Shown piece by piece: positions 1 to 8,078 of a stretch of DNA of 64,000 bases. The position numbers and the translations under genes were made by a program. Numbering within the stretch: position 1 is the stretch's first letter; each line of letters begins with the position of its first letter. This DNA is from a virus. Location of the stretch: IMG/VR virus record IMGVR_UViG_3300043399_000272, positions 186,001-250,000 of that record; one strand, written 5' to 3'. The notes below the pieces were generated by a model. The model ran no database searches. It saw only the letters and a list, made by a program, of their open reading frames with translations, and was not told the origin of the DNA.

Positions 1-134
1 AATCTACTCCCCCGTTTGATGCTGACGAACCAGTCCAAGCAAGTTCTCCTGTTGAAGTTCCTAAAACAAGCGGAACATCAAGCGACAAAGCACAAGACAT
101 CCTAGCGATGATTCGTGCTAGACAAGCGAAGTAA
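1..134 (+). CDS. C-terminal end of an upstream protein, possibly gp32-like
   Basis: The open frame enters from the left edge (first full codon at base 3) and stops at 132-134. The visible 43 residues are an acidic, Ser/Pro-rich linker followed by a short helix ending in 'DILAMIRARQAK'. A flexible acidic linker with a short conserved tail, just upstream of uvsX, fits the C-terminus of a gp32-type single-stranded-DNA-binding protein. Too little is visible to prove it. The assignment is an inference from context. Confidence 0.4.
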   Translation, partial: STPPFDADEPVQASSPVEVPKTSGTSSDKAQDILAMIRARQAK

Positions 135-136
135 AA

Positions 137-158
137 TCTAGGGGCTACGGCCCCTAGA
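137..158 (+). other. stable RNA hairpin with TACG loop
   Basis: A 9-bp perfect stem (137-145 with 150-158) closes a TACG tetraloop, a member of the very stable UNCG class. It lies between the stop at 134 and the SD of the next gene (AAGGAG at about 162). No T-run follows, so it is more likely an mRNA 3'-end stabiliser or attenuator than a classic terminator. Confidence 0.6.
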
Positions 159-173
159 CTTAAGGAGAAATCT

Positions 174-428
174 ATGACATTACCGGACGAACGCTACCGT
201 GCCCTTAAGCAAGGTAAAAAATTATTAGAGGAGTTATGTGACCCCGGTCGCACCCCTCGTGTCCCTAGTATTATCAGAGATAAAGCAAGAGGTGCATTGC
301 GCCATTTCCCACAAGATTGGGAAATCGATGCGTTAGCAGATAAATGCCCAGATATGCTTGATAAAGTATCATTTACTGATAAACTATTACAAAAACAACT
401 TGGAGATAAAATTGGCAAAACCATTTGA
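174..428 (+). CDS. BPSL0761-like small protein
   Basis: An 84-residue soluble protein that opens 'MTLPDERYRALKQG' and carries 'ARGALRHFPQDWEID'. This is the pattern of the BPSL0761 family of short proteins (M-T-x-P-x-E-R-x-R-A-L start, R-H-[FY]-P core) found in proteobacteria and their phages. Function is unknown. A good SD (AAGGAG) precedes the ATG. Its 3' end overlaps the predicted UvsX start by 17 bases, so the two genes are probably translationally coupled. Family assignment is from memory of the motif. Confidence 0.7.
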   Translation: MTLPDERYRALKQGKKLLEELCDPGRTPRVPSIIRDKARGALRHFPQDWEIDALADKCPDMLDKVSFTDKLLQKQLGDKIGKTI

Positions 429-1482
429 TGTAAGCAAATTTAGAAAAGACATTACTAAAAGTATTGAAGGATTGAGCATTGGATTTAACGACCCTACAGA
501 TTGGGTATCTACAGGAAATTACGCTCTTAATTATCTCATTAGTGGTGATTTTAACAAAGGTGTTCCTTTGGGCAAAGTCACTGTATTCGCTGGCGAATCT
601 GGATCTGGTAAAAGCTACATCTGTAGTGGTAACTTGGTTCGTCACGCTCAGGAACAAGGTATTTTCGTTGTTCTAGTCGATAGCGAAAACGCATTGGATG
701 AGGAGTGGTTGCGTAATTTAGGTGTAGATACATCAGAAGATAAACTACTAAAACTTAACATGGCTATGATTGATGACGTAGCCAAGACGATTTCAGAATT
801 TATGAAATCATACAAAACACTACCAGCAGAAGACAAACCTAAAGTATTGTTCATCATTGACTCACTGGGTATGTTGTTGACTCCTACTGACGTTAATCAG
901 TTTGAAGCAGGTGATATGAAAGGTGACATGGGTCGTAAGCCTAAAGCATTGACTGCACTTGTTCGCAATTGTGTTAACATGTTCGGTAGTCATAACGTAG
1001 GTCTAGTTGCTACTAATCACACATATGCTTCACAGGATATGTTTGATCCTGATGATAAGATTTCAGGTGGTCAGGGTTTCATCTACGCAAGTTCAATTGT
1101 TGTTGCTATGCGTAAACTAAAACTCAAGGAAGACGAAGACGGTAACAAGGTTAGTGAAGTGCGAGGTATTCGTTCAGCCTGTAAGGTTATGAAAACTCGT
1201 TATGCAAAGCCCTTTGAATCTGTTCAAGTTAAGATTCCTTATGAGACTGGTATGAATCCTTATTCTGGACTACTTGACTTGTTCGAAGGTCAAGGTCTAT
1301 TGACTAAAGAAGGCAATCGTTTGGCATACACAACTGAAGACGGTGAAGTATTGAAATCATTCCGTAAGGGATGGGAATCTAACGATGATGGTTGCCTTGA
1401 TAAAGTGATGGAAGAATTCCAGAAAAAAAATGCAAATAAGCTAAGTACTGTTACTGCCGATGAAGGAGCGGCGACAGAATGA
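412..1482 (+). CDS. uvsX: UvsX recombinase (RecA/Rad51-like)
   Basis: A 356-aa strand-exchange ATPase that pairs single-stranded DNA with homologous duplex in recombination-dependent replication. Walker A GESGSGKS is at residues 61-68, Walker B is 'VLFIIDSLG', and 'ATNHTYAS' and 'SGGQGFIYASS' match the L2 region of UvsX. The start chosen is TTG at 412 (gives MAKPFDVSKF). An SD, GGAG at 402-405, sits 6 bases upstream, whereas the ATG at 358 lies deep inside the previous gene and would add an unlikely basic/aromatic leader. The acidic C-terminus resembles other UvsX tails. The stop overlaps the next ATG (ATGA). Confidence 0.95.
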   Translation: MAKPFDVSKFRKDITKSIEGLSIGFNDPTDWVSTGNYALNYLISGDFNKGVPLGKVTVFAGESGSGKSYICSGNLVRHAQEQGIFVVLVDSENALDEEWLRNLGVDTSEDKLLKLNMAMIDDVAKTISEFMKSYKTLPAEDKPKVLFIIDSLGMLLTPTDVNQFEAGDMKGDMGRKPKALTALVRNCVNMFGSHNVGLVATNHTYASQDMFDPDDKISGGQGFIYASSIVVAMRKLKLKEDEDGNKVSEVRGIRSACKVMKTRYAKPFESVQVKIPYETGMNPYSGLLDLFEGQGLLTKEGNRLAYTTEDGEVLKSFRKGWESNDDGCLDKVMEEFQKKNANKLSTVTADEGAATE

Positions 1483-1736
1483 GTTTAGACTTGGTAACTG
1501 AAGTATGGGATGTTCTACGATCCCACATTGATTTTAATGAACGAGGCGATGCGGCTGACACACTCGTTAATTTTCTAATTGATAACAACTACGAGGCAGA
1601 GGATATCAAAGATGCCTTTAGGGGTGACAAAGAGATTATTACCGCAGTGAAAGATTACTTGTCTCAACATGAAGATGAACTAGAGTATGAAGATGAAGAT
1701 TACTACGGTGATTCGGATGACGATGAATGGGATTAA
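1479..1736 (+). CDS. small acidic protein of unknown function
   Basis: 85 residues, with the last 25 almost entirely Asp/Glu/Tyr. ATGA overlap with uvsX and no gap to the next gene (stop at 1736, ATG at 1737) place it in one recombination operon. I do not recognise a family. The tail looks like a DNA mimic or a protein-interaction tail that could contact UvsX or the UvsY-like protein. That is inference only. Confidence 0.75.
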   Translation: MSLDLVTEVWDVLRSHIDFNERGDAADTLVNFLIDNNYEAEDIKDAFRGDKEIITAVKDYLSQHEDELEYEDEDYYGDSDDDEWD

Positions 1737-2192
1737 ATGAACTGGTACACACGCATAACACAAAACTTAGGCGTGCTACCCGATTTCATTCTTCACTATG
1801 AGAATGAACTTCTCGGGGCGAAGAACGAGGTTAAAATTTTTGGCAATGTTGAAAAGAACATTGCCAATTTACCCGGTATCACTGAGCACCGTTTTAATCA
1901 ACTACAAGAAATTGAGGCTGTACTAAACTTCCTCAACATTCAACTTCGGAAAATTCGCCGAAAGCATTTTCAAAAATATTTAGAAGCGTATAATAGAGTA
2001 TTGACTAGCCGTGATGCAGAAAAATATGTAGACGGCGAAGATGAAGTCATTGATTTTGAAACCATCATTAATGAAGTTGCCCTATTACGTAACAAATGGT
2101 TGGGTGTCATTAAAGGTCTAGAAGCAAAACAATGGCAAATGGGTCATATCGTCCGTCTGAGAACGGCTGGTATGGAAGATATTACTATTTAA
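1737..2192 (+). CDS. uvsY: probable UvsY-like recombination mediator
   Basis: 151 residues, predicted mostly helical, with a basic central helix ('LRKIRRKHFQKYLEAYNR') and a C-terminus 'WQMGHIVRLRTAGMED'. Size (T4 UvsY is 137 aa), helical content and the position two genes after uvsX fit the mediator that loads UvsX onto gp32-coated ssDNA. Similarity to T4 UvsY is not obvious by eye, so this could instead be another conserved phage protein of the uvsX operon. Confidence 0.5.
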   Translation: MNWYTRITQNLGVLPDFILHYENELLGAKNEVKIFGNVEKNIANLPGITEHRFNQLQEIEAVLNFLNIQLRKIRRKHFQKYLEAYNRVLTSRDAEKYVDGEDEVIDFETIINEVALLRNKWLGVIKGLEAKQWQMGHIVRLRTAGMEDITI

Positions 2193-2201
2193 GGATTCAC
2201 A

Positions 2202-2987
2202 ATGACCATTAACACGCACACATTCCAATTTCATCCTACCTCTGCACAAACAGGTATTATTGCCAATACAGTAAATTTATCTTTCGATGATTTTGTATCC
2301 AATGATTATCATCCTTCTGTTAAAAAATACGAAGTGTTTGAGTCACCTGAAGATGTTTTGGCACTGAGTGTCGCATGGAAACGTATGCGTGATAAAGGTG
2401 TATCCCCTACAGGTAAGTTGTTAGACAAAACATTATTTGATAGAGTAACACAAGAGGATCGTGACACTGCAAATATTATCCGTGATTATTATAGCAAAAA
2501 GTTTATGATTAATGCATTAATGAATGACGGACGAGAAATGTCACCTTTTAGAAAAGAAATTTCTAAAATCATTAACAGTGAAGGTAAAATGATTTCTAAA
2601 GAGGCATTTGGTCCAGTATATTATTTGCCTATTTTCTATGAATATGATACTGACCTTGATTATGTTAAAAGCTGTGTAACTATTAATCAAGATTTTAAAA
2701 ACAGTCAAGCACCTAGGGTTATATCGAATATTGTTGATTTACAACCTATTAAAAGAATTGTAAAAAAATCAAAACATACTACTACCGTTGAATATTGGTT
2801 GAAGAGTAATAACAAGCATAATTCAGCTAATGTAATTAGTATTCCTAAAGATAATCCATTGTTACATATTTGGGATCATGTGTTTAGTACTAAAGAAGTA
2901 TTACAAATTCAGGGCGGATATGAACAGAAACGCTTGGACAATTTTGAATACTATTCAATTAAGGCTTGGAAACTAGCCCAGGATTGA
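2202..2987 (+). CDS. conserved phage protein, unknown function
   Basis: 261 residues with no motif I can name. It starts with SD AAGGA eight bases before the ATG and is the last gene of the uvsX operon. Its stop codon (2985-2987) lies inside the -35 box of the next promoter. Sequence is mixed alpha/beta with no signal peptide or membrane segment. Position suggests a role linked to recombination or replication. No function is proposed. Confidence 0.75.
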   Translation: MTINTHTFQFHPTSAQTGIIANTVNLSFDDFVSNDYHPSVKKYEVFESPEDVLALSVAWKRMRDKGVSPTGKLLDKTLFDRVTQEDRDTANIIRDYYSKKFMINALMNDGREMSPFRKEISKIINSEGKMISKEAFGPVYYLPIFYEYDTDLDYVKSCVTINQDFKNSQAPRVISNIVDLQPIKRIVKKSKHTTTVEYWLKSNNKHNSANVISIPKDNPLLHIWDHVFSTKEVLQIQGGYEQKRLDNFEYYSIKAWKLAQD

Positions 2988-3012
2988 CAATAAATCATTT
3001 CGGGCATATAAT
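2984..3012 (+). promoter_or_regulatory. consensus sigma70 promoter
   Basis: TTGACA at 2984-2989, 17-base spacer, TATAAT at 3007-3012: a perfect consensus. The -35 overlaps the TGA stop of the preceding gene. The expected start is near 3019, giving a 23-base leader with a strong SD for the gene at 3042. Confidence 0.92.
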
Positions 3013-3041
3013 ACATGTATTGATTGATTAAAGGAGCATGT

Positions 3042-3281
3042 ATGACTGAGTTTGAGACTAACTGCTATGGTATGTCTGTTGAAGATATCCGTGAGCAGTA
3101 CATGGAAAGTATTACCGCTCGTTTCTCTGGTCTTGAAATGGTTGTCATGGGCATTCTGTCTGACTGTCAGGAAATGATGGCAATGGGCACTGGTCCCCGT
3201 TCGGTTGAATATGTTCGCAAGCAAATGAATGTCGCCAAGTACATTCTGTCCGAAATGCAAGAAGCCAAGCAGGCAGCTTGA
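3042..3281 (+). CDS. small protein of unknown function
   Basis: 79 residues beginning MTEFETNCYGMSVEDI, rich in Met and predicted helical ('EDIREQYMESITARF', 'VEYVRKQMNVAKYILS'). The ATG at 3042 is preferred over one at 3024 because AAGGAG (3031-3036) sits 5 bases before it. It has its own perfect sigma70 promoter upstream and another overlapping its stop, so it is probably a strongly expressed early gene. No family recognised. Confidence 0.8.
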   Translation: MTEFETNCYGMSVEDIREQYMESITARFSGLEMVVMGILSDCQEMMAMGTGPRSVEYVRKQMNVAKYILSEMQEAKQAA

Positions 3282-3306
3282 CATAAAAATCAAGTCGTTG
3301 TATAAT
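3278..3306 (+). promoter_or_regulatory. consensus sigma70 promoter
   Basis: TTGACA at 3278-3283, 17-base spacer, TATAAT at 3301-3306. Perfect consensus, again with the -35 overlapping the stop codon of the gene before it. Drives the AAA+ ATPase gene at 3329 with a leader of about 16 bases carrying an SD (CAGGAG). Confidence 0.92.
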
Positions 3307-3328
3307 AATCTTTTATTCAGGAGCTTCA

Positions 3329-4330
3329 ATGTCTGTAATTCGTGTGTTGTCTGGTTCTTATCGTAACGAACCTGTTAAAGGCGAAATCTTTACTTTGGTA
3401 AAAGGTTACCAACTCGGTGCCAAAGGCGGTTTTGTTACAGTTAAGAACGAAGGTCAATTCCCCGGTCGTCCGGCAGAAGTTCGTGTTCAAGTTGACAATC
3501 AGGAATGTGTTCAGTTTATGTCCGGTAAATCGGAAATTGTAGAGACTCCTAAAGAAACTGATGAACAGGCAATGGATCGTATTGCCGCACGATTTGCAGT
3601 TTTGGATGAAATGTCCGCTGCCTGTATTGCAGGTAACATTCGTGCTATGATTGTTACAGGTCCTGCAGGCATTGGTAAGTCGCACGGTGTGACTACTCAA
3701 ATGGAAAAAGCATCGATGTTTGACAAAATCTCGGGTAAGCGTCCCCGCTTCGAAATTGTCAAAGGTGCTATTTCTGGTATCGGTCTGTTCGCTACATTGT
3801 ACAAGTACTCTGACAAGAAAAACGTTTTGGTGTTCGATGACTGTGATGTTTGGGAAGACCAGGACGCAATTAACGTTCTGAAGGGTGCATTGGATTCTGG
3901 TAAAACTCGCCGTATCTCTTGGAACAAGGACAGTCGTCTGTTGCGTGACGAAGGTGTGCCGAATCAATTCAATTTCAACGGCTCTATCATTTTCATCACT
4001 AACAAGACTTTCGATAACAAGAAGGCTAGTAAGATTCAACCTCACTTGGATGCTCTCCAATCTCGTTGTCACTTTCTTGACCTGACCGTTGACAGTGAGC
4101 GTGACAAGATGCTCCGCATCAAGCAAGTTCACCGTGATGCTGATGGCGGCCTGTTTGCGGACTATGATTTCAATCAGGAACAAACTGATGAAATTATGAA
4201 TTTCATTTGGGACAATCATACCAAACTGCGTGAAGTGTCTTTGCGTATGTGTCTCAAGATTGCAGACTTGGTTAAGATTTCCGCTAACTGGCGTGAACTT
4301 GCTAAGGCAACTTGCATGAAGGGCATTTAA
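3329..4330 (+). CDS. AAA+ ATPase
   Basis: 333 residues. Walker A GPAGIGKS is at 111-118, Walker B VLVFDDCD at 166-173, and sensor-like 'SIIFITNKTF' follows. The N-terminal 80 residues form a separate beta-rich part. The core resembles small phage AAA+ ATPases that act on DNA or protein complexes. The exact role is unknown. It has its own perfect sigma70 promoter and is followed by a terminator-like hairpin, so it is a single-gene unit. Base composition is more GC-rich than its neighbours, perhaps a sign of separate origin. Confidence 0.85.
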   Translation: MSVIRVLSGSYRNEPVKGEIFTLVKGYQLGAKGGFVTVKNEGQFPGRPAEVRVQVDNQECVQFMSGKSEIVETPKETDEQAMDRIAARFAVLDEMSAACIAGNIRAMIVTGPAGIGKSHGVTTQMEKASMFDKISGKRPRFEIVKGAISGIGLFATLYKYSDKKNVLVFDDCDVWEDQDAINVLKGALDSGKTRRISWNKDSRLLRDEGVPNQFNFNGSIIFITNKTFDNKKASKIQPHLDALQSRCHFLDLTVDSERDKMLRIKQVHRDADGGLFADYDFNQEQTDEIMNFIWDNHTKLREVSLRMCLKIADLVKISANWRELAKATCMKGI

Positions 4331-4386
4331 TTAACGCCGTGTGAAGGCAGAGGGCAACGTCAATAAGACCCTCCCCTATTCTGAAT

Positions 4387-4406
4387 AAAGGACGTAGTGT
4401 CCTTTT
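4387..4406 (+). terminator. rho-independent terminator
   Basis: A 7-bp stem (4387-4393 with 4399-4405), loop GTAGT, ending in a short T-run. It closes the AAA+ ATPase unit, 57 bases past its stop and just before the next promoter. Confidence 0.7.
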
Positions 4407-4417
4407 ATCCATTGATG

Positions 4418-4447
4418 TTGCAATTACTATTTTGATTATGCTATAAT
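4418..4447 (+). promoter_or_regulatory. sigma70 promoter (extended -10), leaderless
   Basis: TTGCAA at 4418-4423, 18-base spacer, TGC then TATAAT at 4442-4447 (extended -10). The predicted transcription start, 7 bases after the -10, is the A of the ATG at 4454. No SD is present. Confidence 0.82.
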
Positions 4448-4453
4448 AATGAA

Positions 4454-5491
4454 ATGTCAGCAGTAAAACCCTCTACCAAGGAACAGTTAATCCATTATCT
4501 ATTGAATCATATTAGTTTAGGTACATATGATAGAAAGTTTCTATCCAGCCTTCAGACTATGTATGTTACAGCACAAAAGCCAGTAACCACTAATCAATCC
4601 AATTTATTGAGCAGGATTATATTACGCTACAAAAGGCAACTGTTAAAGCATGAGATTACAGTTGATGAGGCTAATTCACTACCTTGGACACATGATCCTA
4701 TACCTAGCTTACCTGAATTTACTGAAACACATTTGATTTTAGTAGATGATGAATTAATTTTGCGTAGTCCGTATAAAACAAACTTTGTCAAAGACTTTAG
4801 AAAATTAGAAATATACGGAAAATGGGAACAAGAGGATAGGTTTTGGAGAATACCTGCGAATACATTTACTCTGCGTGAAGTAAAAAAGTGTATTGAACAT
4901 CATTATCCCAAGATAAATTATTGCGACCAATTAACTGCCCTTCTGAAAGACATTGACTCTTTATCCGAAAAAGATTATTGGGACCCTACATATGTAAATA
5001 AGAATGGTAACTTTTATGTTGCCCCAATTACAGAATCGTTGCACAACGCTATTGAAAAAATTCCTCTCGATATAGAATTTAAAAACATCACTAGATTAGT
5101 TTCTAGTGGAATCAACATAGATAGTAGCGTAACAGAACTTTGCCGTAGTAAATATTCGGATAAGGAGATCAATTTTGTTAAGTCTCCTGTTGCGACAATT
5201 GAATATCTAGACCCGCAGCTTAGTGACTTGTTAATTTCACTGGAACCCGATTTAGTTATATTTTTAGAATACGTTTCGTCAATGAAACCTTACCTTAAAA
5301 CTATCAAAGAAAAATTAAAAGAGTATAATATAAAAACAATAACTCCTGTGTATTCTAACCTAGCTATAGATATGACACAGCACGGTTACATAGTAATTGT
5401 AGAAACTGGCATTTCATTACGTCAGCAAATACTACCCTATGCTAGTAAAATAGTCCAGGTAGTAAATAATAAACCCGTACATATTAAATGA
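4454..5491 (+). CDS. HARP-domain-like protein upstream of UvsW
   Basis: 345 residues. Residues about 95-150 ('LRSPYKTNFVKDFRKL' then 'DRFWRIPANTFTLREV') have the shape of a HARP-like domain: two strands, a helix, then W-x-[IF]-P, as in the ssDNA/fork-binding module of SMARCAL1-type helicases. The rest is unrecognised. The stop overlaps the UvsW start (ATGA), so the two are co-translated and may act as a two-subunit fork-remodelling complex. Start: no SD, but the promoter's expected start point is the ATG itself. Domain call is by eye. Confidence 0.75.
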   Translation: MSAVKPSTKEQLIHYLLNHISLGTYDRKFLSSLQTMYVTAQKPVTTNQSNLLSRIILRYKRQLLKHEITVDEANSLPWTHDPIPSLPEFTETHLILVDDELILRSPYKTNFVKDFRKLEIYGKWEQEDRFWRIPANTFTLREVKKCIEHHYPKINYCDQLTALLKDIDSLSEKDYWDPTYVNKNGNFYVAPITESLHNAIEKIPLDIEFKNITRLVSSGINIDSSVTELCRSKYSDKEINFVKSPVATIEYLDPQLSDLLISLEPDLVIFLEYVSSMKPYLKTIKEKLKEYNIKTITPVYSNLAIDMTQHGYIVIVETGISLRQQILPYASKIVQVVNNKPVHIK

Positions 5492-6975
5492 AAGAATGTA
5501 AATTAATCATAAAAGATGAAGTAAACGTAAAGCTAGAAGGTCTAGAACTTGGTGACCGTAAGACGCTGATGAAGATGTTTGAGTTTGAAGTTCCTGGTGC
5601 AAGATATTTACCTAGTGTAAGGCTCGGCAGATGGAATGGTAAAACAAGTTATTTTAGTTTAGGTGGTAGCACATACATTAATCTATTGCCAGAGATTCTT
5701 CCTCTGCTAGATCAAGCCGGGTATGATATTGAACTAGATGACCAGCGTGAATACACTACAACATTCAATTTCGCTCAAGTGTCCGAGGAGACATTCAAAC
5801 ACAAAGTCTGGCCAGCAAAGCACCCAATGGCAGGTCAACCTGTTGTATTGCGTGACTATCAGATCGAAATCATCAACAACTTCCTTGCTAACCCACAATC
5901 AATCCAAGAAGTAGCTACGGGTGCAGGTAAGACACTAACAACAGCAGCATTAAGTTTAAGTGTAGAAGACTATGGGAGAAGTATCGTTATTGTCCCTAAT
6001 AAGGACCTCGTCAGACAAACGGAAGCCGATTATATTAATCTGGGCTTGGACGTTGGTGTATATTTTGGTGACCGTAAAGAAGTCGGACGCACTCATACTA
6101 TCTGTACTTGGCAATCACTAAACAACATGATGAAGAAAACTCAGTCAGGAGAGGCTGAAATTTCTATCATTGACTTTATTGAAGATGTTGTTTGTGTTAT
6201 GGTTGACGAAGTGCATATGGCTAAAGCGGATGCATTGAAAGCATTATTAACAGGTCCAATGTCACGTATTCCTATTCGTTGGGGACTCACTGGTACGATA
6301 CCTAAATCTAAATTTGAATTTATGTCATTGTTCGTCAGTCTCGGTAACGTGATTGGCAAACTGTCTGCTAAAGAGTTGCAAGATAAAGGTGTACTTGCAC
6401 AATGTCACGTAAACATTGTTCAATTGAAAGACGATGTTGAATTCAGTAACTACCAAAGCGAATTAAAATATTTAACAGAAAACAGTGAACGTCTAGACGC
6501 AATTGCAGGATTGATTGGCAAAATAGTTGAGAGCGGAAACACACTTATTCTAGTCGACCGCATTAGTGCAGGCAAAGAATTACAACGCAGACTGAGTGAT
6601 ATATTCAGTCTACTGAAAGACGCACCTGAAGTAGCTTTTGTTTCAGGTGAAACTAATTTAACAGAAAGAAGGGAAAACTATGATGAAGTCGCAACATCAA
6701 ACAACAAAATCATTATCGCAACTTATGGGGTTGCCGCTGTGGGTATTAACATACCCCGCATATTTAACCTCGTGTTATTGGAACCAGGTAAGTCGTTTGT
6801 TAGAGTCATACAATCCATTGGACGAGGAATCAGAAAAGCCGAAGACAAAGACTTTGTCCAAATCTGGGACATTACAAGTTCCTGCAAATTCGCAAAAAGA
6901 CACCTCACCCAAAGAAAAGCGTTCTACAAAGAAGCTGCATACCCGTTCGACCTTGAAAAACTTACCTACAAATGA
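5488..6975 (+). CDS. uvsW: UvsW-type DNA/RNA helicase
   Basis: 495 residues (T4 UvsW is 503), a superfamily 2 helicase that reverses forks and removes R-loops, shutting off origin replication. Motif I ATGAGKT is near 143-149, motif II DEVH at 240-243, motif III 'GLTGT', motif VI 'QSIGRGIRK'. The N-terminal 110 residues match the small substrate-binding domain of UvsW ('GRWNGKTSYFSL'). It starts four bases inside the upstream gene. The coding end contains the promoter for the next gene. Confidence 0.95.
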   Translation: MKECKLIIKDEVNVKLEGLELGDRKTLMKMFEFEVPGARYLPSVRLGRWNGKTSYFSLGGSTYINLLPEILPLLDQAGYDIELDDQREYTTTFNFAQVSEETFKHKVWPAKHPMAGQPVVLRDYQIEIINNFLANPQSIQEVATGAGKTLTTAALSLSVEDYGRSIVIVPNKDLVRQTEADYINLGLDVGVYFGDRKEVGRTHTICTWQSLNNMMKKTQSGEAEISIIDFIEDVVCVMVDEVHMAKADALKALLTGPMSRIPIRWGLTGTIPKSKFEFMSLFVSLGNVIGKLSAKELQDKGVLAQCHVNIVQLKDDVEFSNYQSELKYLTENSERLDAIAGLIGKIVESGNTLILVDRISAGKELQRRLSDIFSLLKDAPEVAFVSGETNLTERRENYDEVATSNNKIIIATYGVAAVGINIPRIFNLVLLEPGKSFVRVIQSIGRGIRKAEDKDFVQIWDITSSCKFAKRHLTQRKAFYKEAAYPFDLEKLTYK

Positions 6976-6981
6976 TACACT
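6953..6981 (+). promoter_or_regulatory. sigma70 promoter (extended -10), leaderless, inside uvsW
   Basis: TTGAAA at 6953-6958, 17-base spacer, TGA then TACACT at 6976-6981. Predicted start at 6988 is the A of the next ATG, and no SD is seen. It lies within the last codons of uvsW and could drive the gene chain that runs to about 17.0 kb. Confidence 0.78.
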
Positions 6982-6987
6982 TTAATT

Positions 6988-7488
6988 ATGAACATTTTAT
7001 TATTAGACAATATAAAATACAATTTAGAAAATCTACCTGAAGAAGTAGATGATGTTAGATTTGCTATTTTAGATAACAGCAATCCGCAGAACGTAGATTA
7101 CCATTATATTCCATTAATCTTTCTGGAGAGTTTCAACTCACCTGCACTTGTTTTACGAATTGGAGATCAACATATTAAGATGCCTGTTGATTGGCAAATA
7201 CTAATCGGGGAACCTGAAATGGGTGACTTGGAAACATTACCACTAACTAGTATCAATGATCGAGGATTCAAAGCATTCGAGTTTAACCCATTAACCTCAT
7301 TTAGACCCAGCTTTCTTGACATTGACATTGTAGATATATACCATGATGTTACATGGTATGCCCCTAGATTAAAAAACGGACAGTTCTTGTGTGTACCAAT
7401 TGATGATGGATACAAACCTAGGTGTGTGTACTTTGTTAAAGAAATTAGTAGAAATTGTGAAATTGTTGACTACCAACAGGCATTCTAA
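6988..7488 (+). CDS. conserved T4-like phage protein, unknown function
   Basis: 166 residues, acidic, beta-rich, with conserved blocks 'YIPLIFLESFNSPALVL', 'KMPVDWQILIGEPE' and 'LTSINDRGFKAFEFNP'. I recognise this pattern from replication clusters of marine T4-like phages, where it has no assigned function. The stop overlaps the next ATG by one base. Lies between uvsW and the gp62-like gene, so a replication or late-transcription role is plausible but unproven. Confidence 0.8.
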   Translation: MNILLLDNIKYNLENLPEEVDDVRFAILDNSNPQNVDYHYIPLIFLESFNSPALVLRIGDQHIKMPVDWQILIGEPEMGDLETLPLTSINDRGFKAFEFNPLTSFRPSFLDIDIVDIYHDVTWYAPRLKNGQFLCVPIDDGYKPRCVYFVKEISRNCEIVDYQQAF

Positions 7489-8078
7489 TGGCAACTAAAA
7501 AAGCAACTCCGTCAGAAGAAAAATTCGAGAAACAAGACTTTGATTTGTTCAAGGCTTTAGAAGCGATTGACAAGAAAGACTATTCATATTACGATAGACT
7601 GACAGAAGAACAGCAAAAGAAGTTCGTACCGTTTATGATGACTCACTGGATGAGCCAAATCAAAAGCAATGGTAGTATGCAGGGATATTACGTGCGTAGT
7701 GTTGATTATCACGCTAATCAACATTTATTCAATGAAAACGTGATGAAACATCCCAAACTACAGTGGCTAATGTTGTGTGCTAGTAGCCCTGATATGGGAA
7801 AGCAATTCCATCAATGGGTGCCGCACTTGTCTAGCAAAGTTGCTACATTGAAAGAAACACCCAAAGAACGTGAAATTAGAGAGTATTTTAGTAAAATTTA
7901 TCCTAAGGCAAGCGAAGCAAACCTATATGCTATAAGCGAAGCATATGTTACAGAACACAAGAAAAAATCATACCTAGCCAAAAGATTTGAAAATCTAAAA
8001 TACGAAGATATTGAAATATTAGCAAATTTAGTGACCGACGATGACATTCGTAGATATGAAGAAGACCGAGGAAATTGA
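7488..8078 (+). CDS. 62: probable clamp-loader small subunit (gp62-like)
   Basis: 196 residues (T4 gp62 is 187). N-terminal 'DLFKALEAIDKKDYSYYDRL' and 'KKFVPFMMTHWMS' resemble gp62, which begins with a short helix and a 'xPyMxxRxxS' segment. The C-terminal part, with 'REIREYFSK' and 'EDIEILANL', parallels the helical gp62 tail. It would pair with gp44 (encoded at 54.4 kb) to load the sliding clamp. In T4 genes 44 and 62 are adjacent; here they lie 46 kb apart. Assignment is by pattern, not alignment. Confidence 0.6.
   Translation: MATKKATPSEEKFEKQDFDLFKALEAIDKKDYSYYDRLTEEQQKKFVPFMMTHWMSQIKSNGSMQGYYVRSVDYHANQHLFNENVMKHPKLQWLMLCASSPDMGKQFHQWVPHLSSKVATLKETPKEREIREYFSKIYPKASEANLYAISEAYVTEHKKKSYLAKRFENLKYEDIEILANLVTDDDIRRYEEDRGN

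Noticed and set aside
358-411. N-terminal extension of UvsX from ATG 358
   Set aside because: Would overlap the previous gene by 71 bases, lacks an SD and adds an atypical leader; TTG 412 has GGAG six bases upstream.
3326-4219. 297-codon minus-strand frame opposite the AAA+ ATPase
   Set aside because: Shadow frame. The plus-strand protein has clear Walker motifs, an SD and a perfect promoter, whereas this frame has none.
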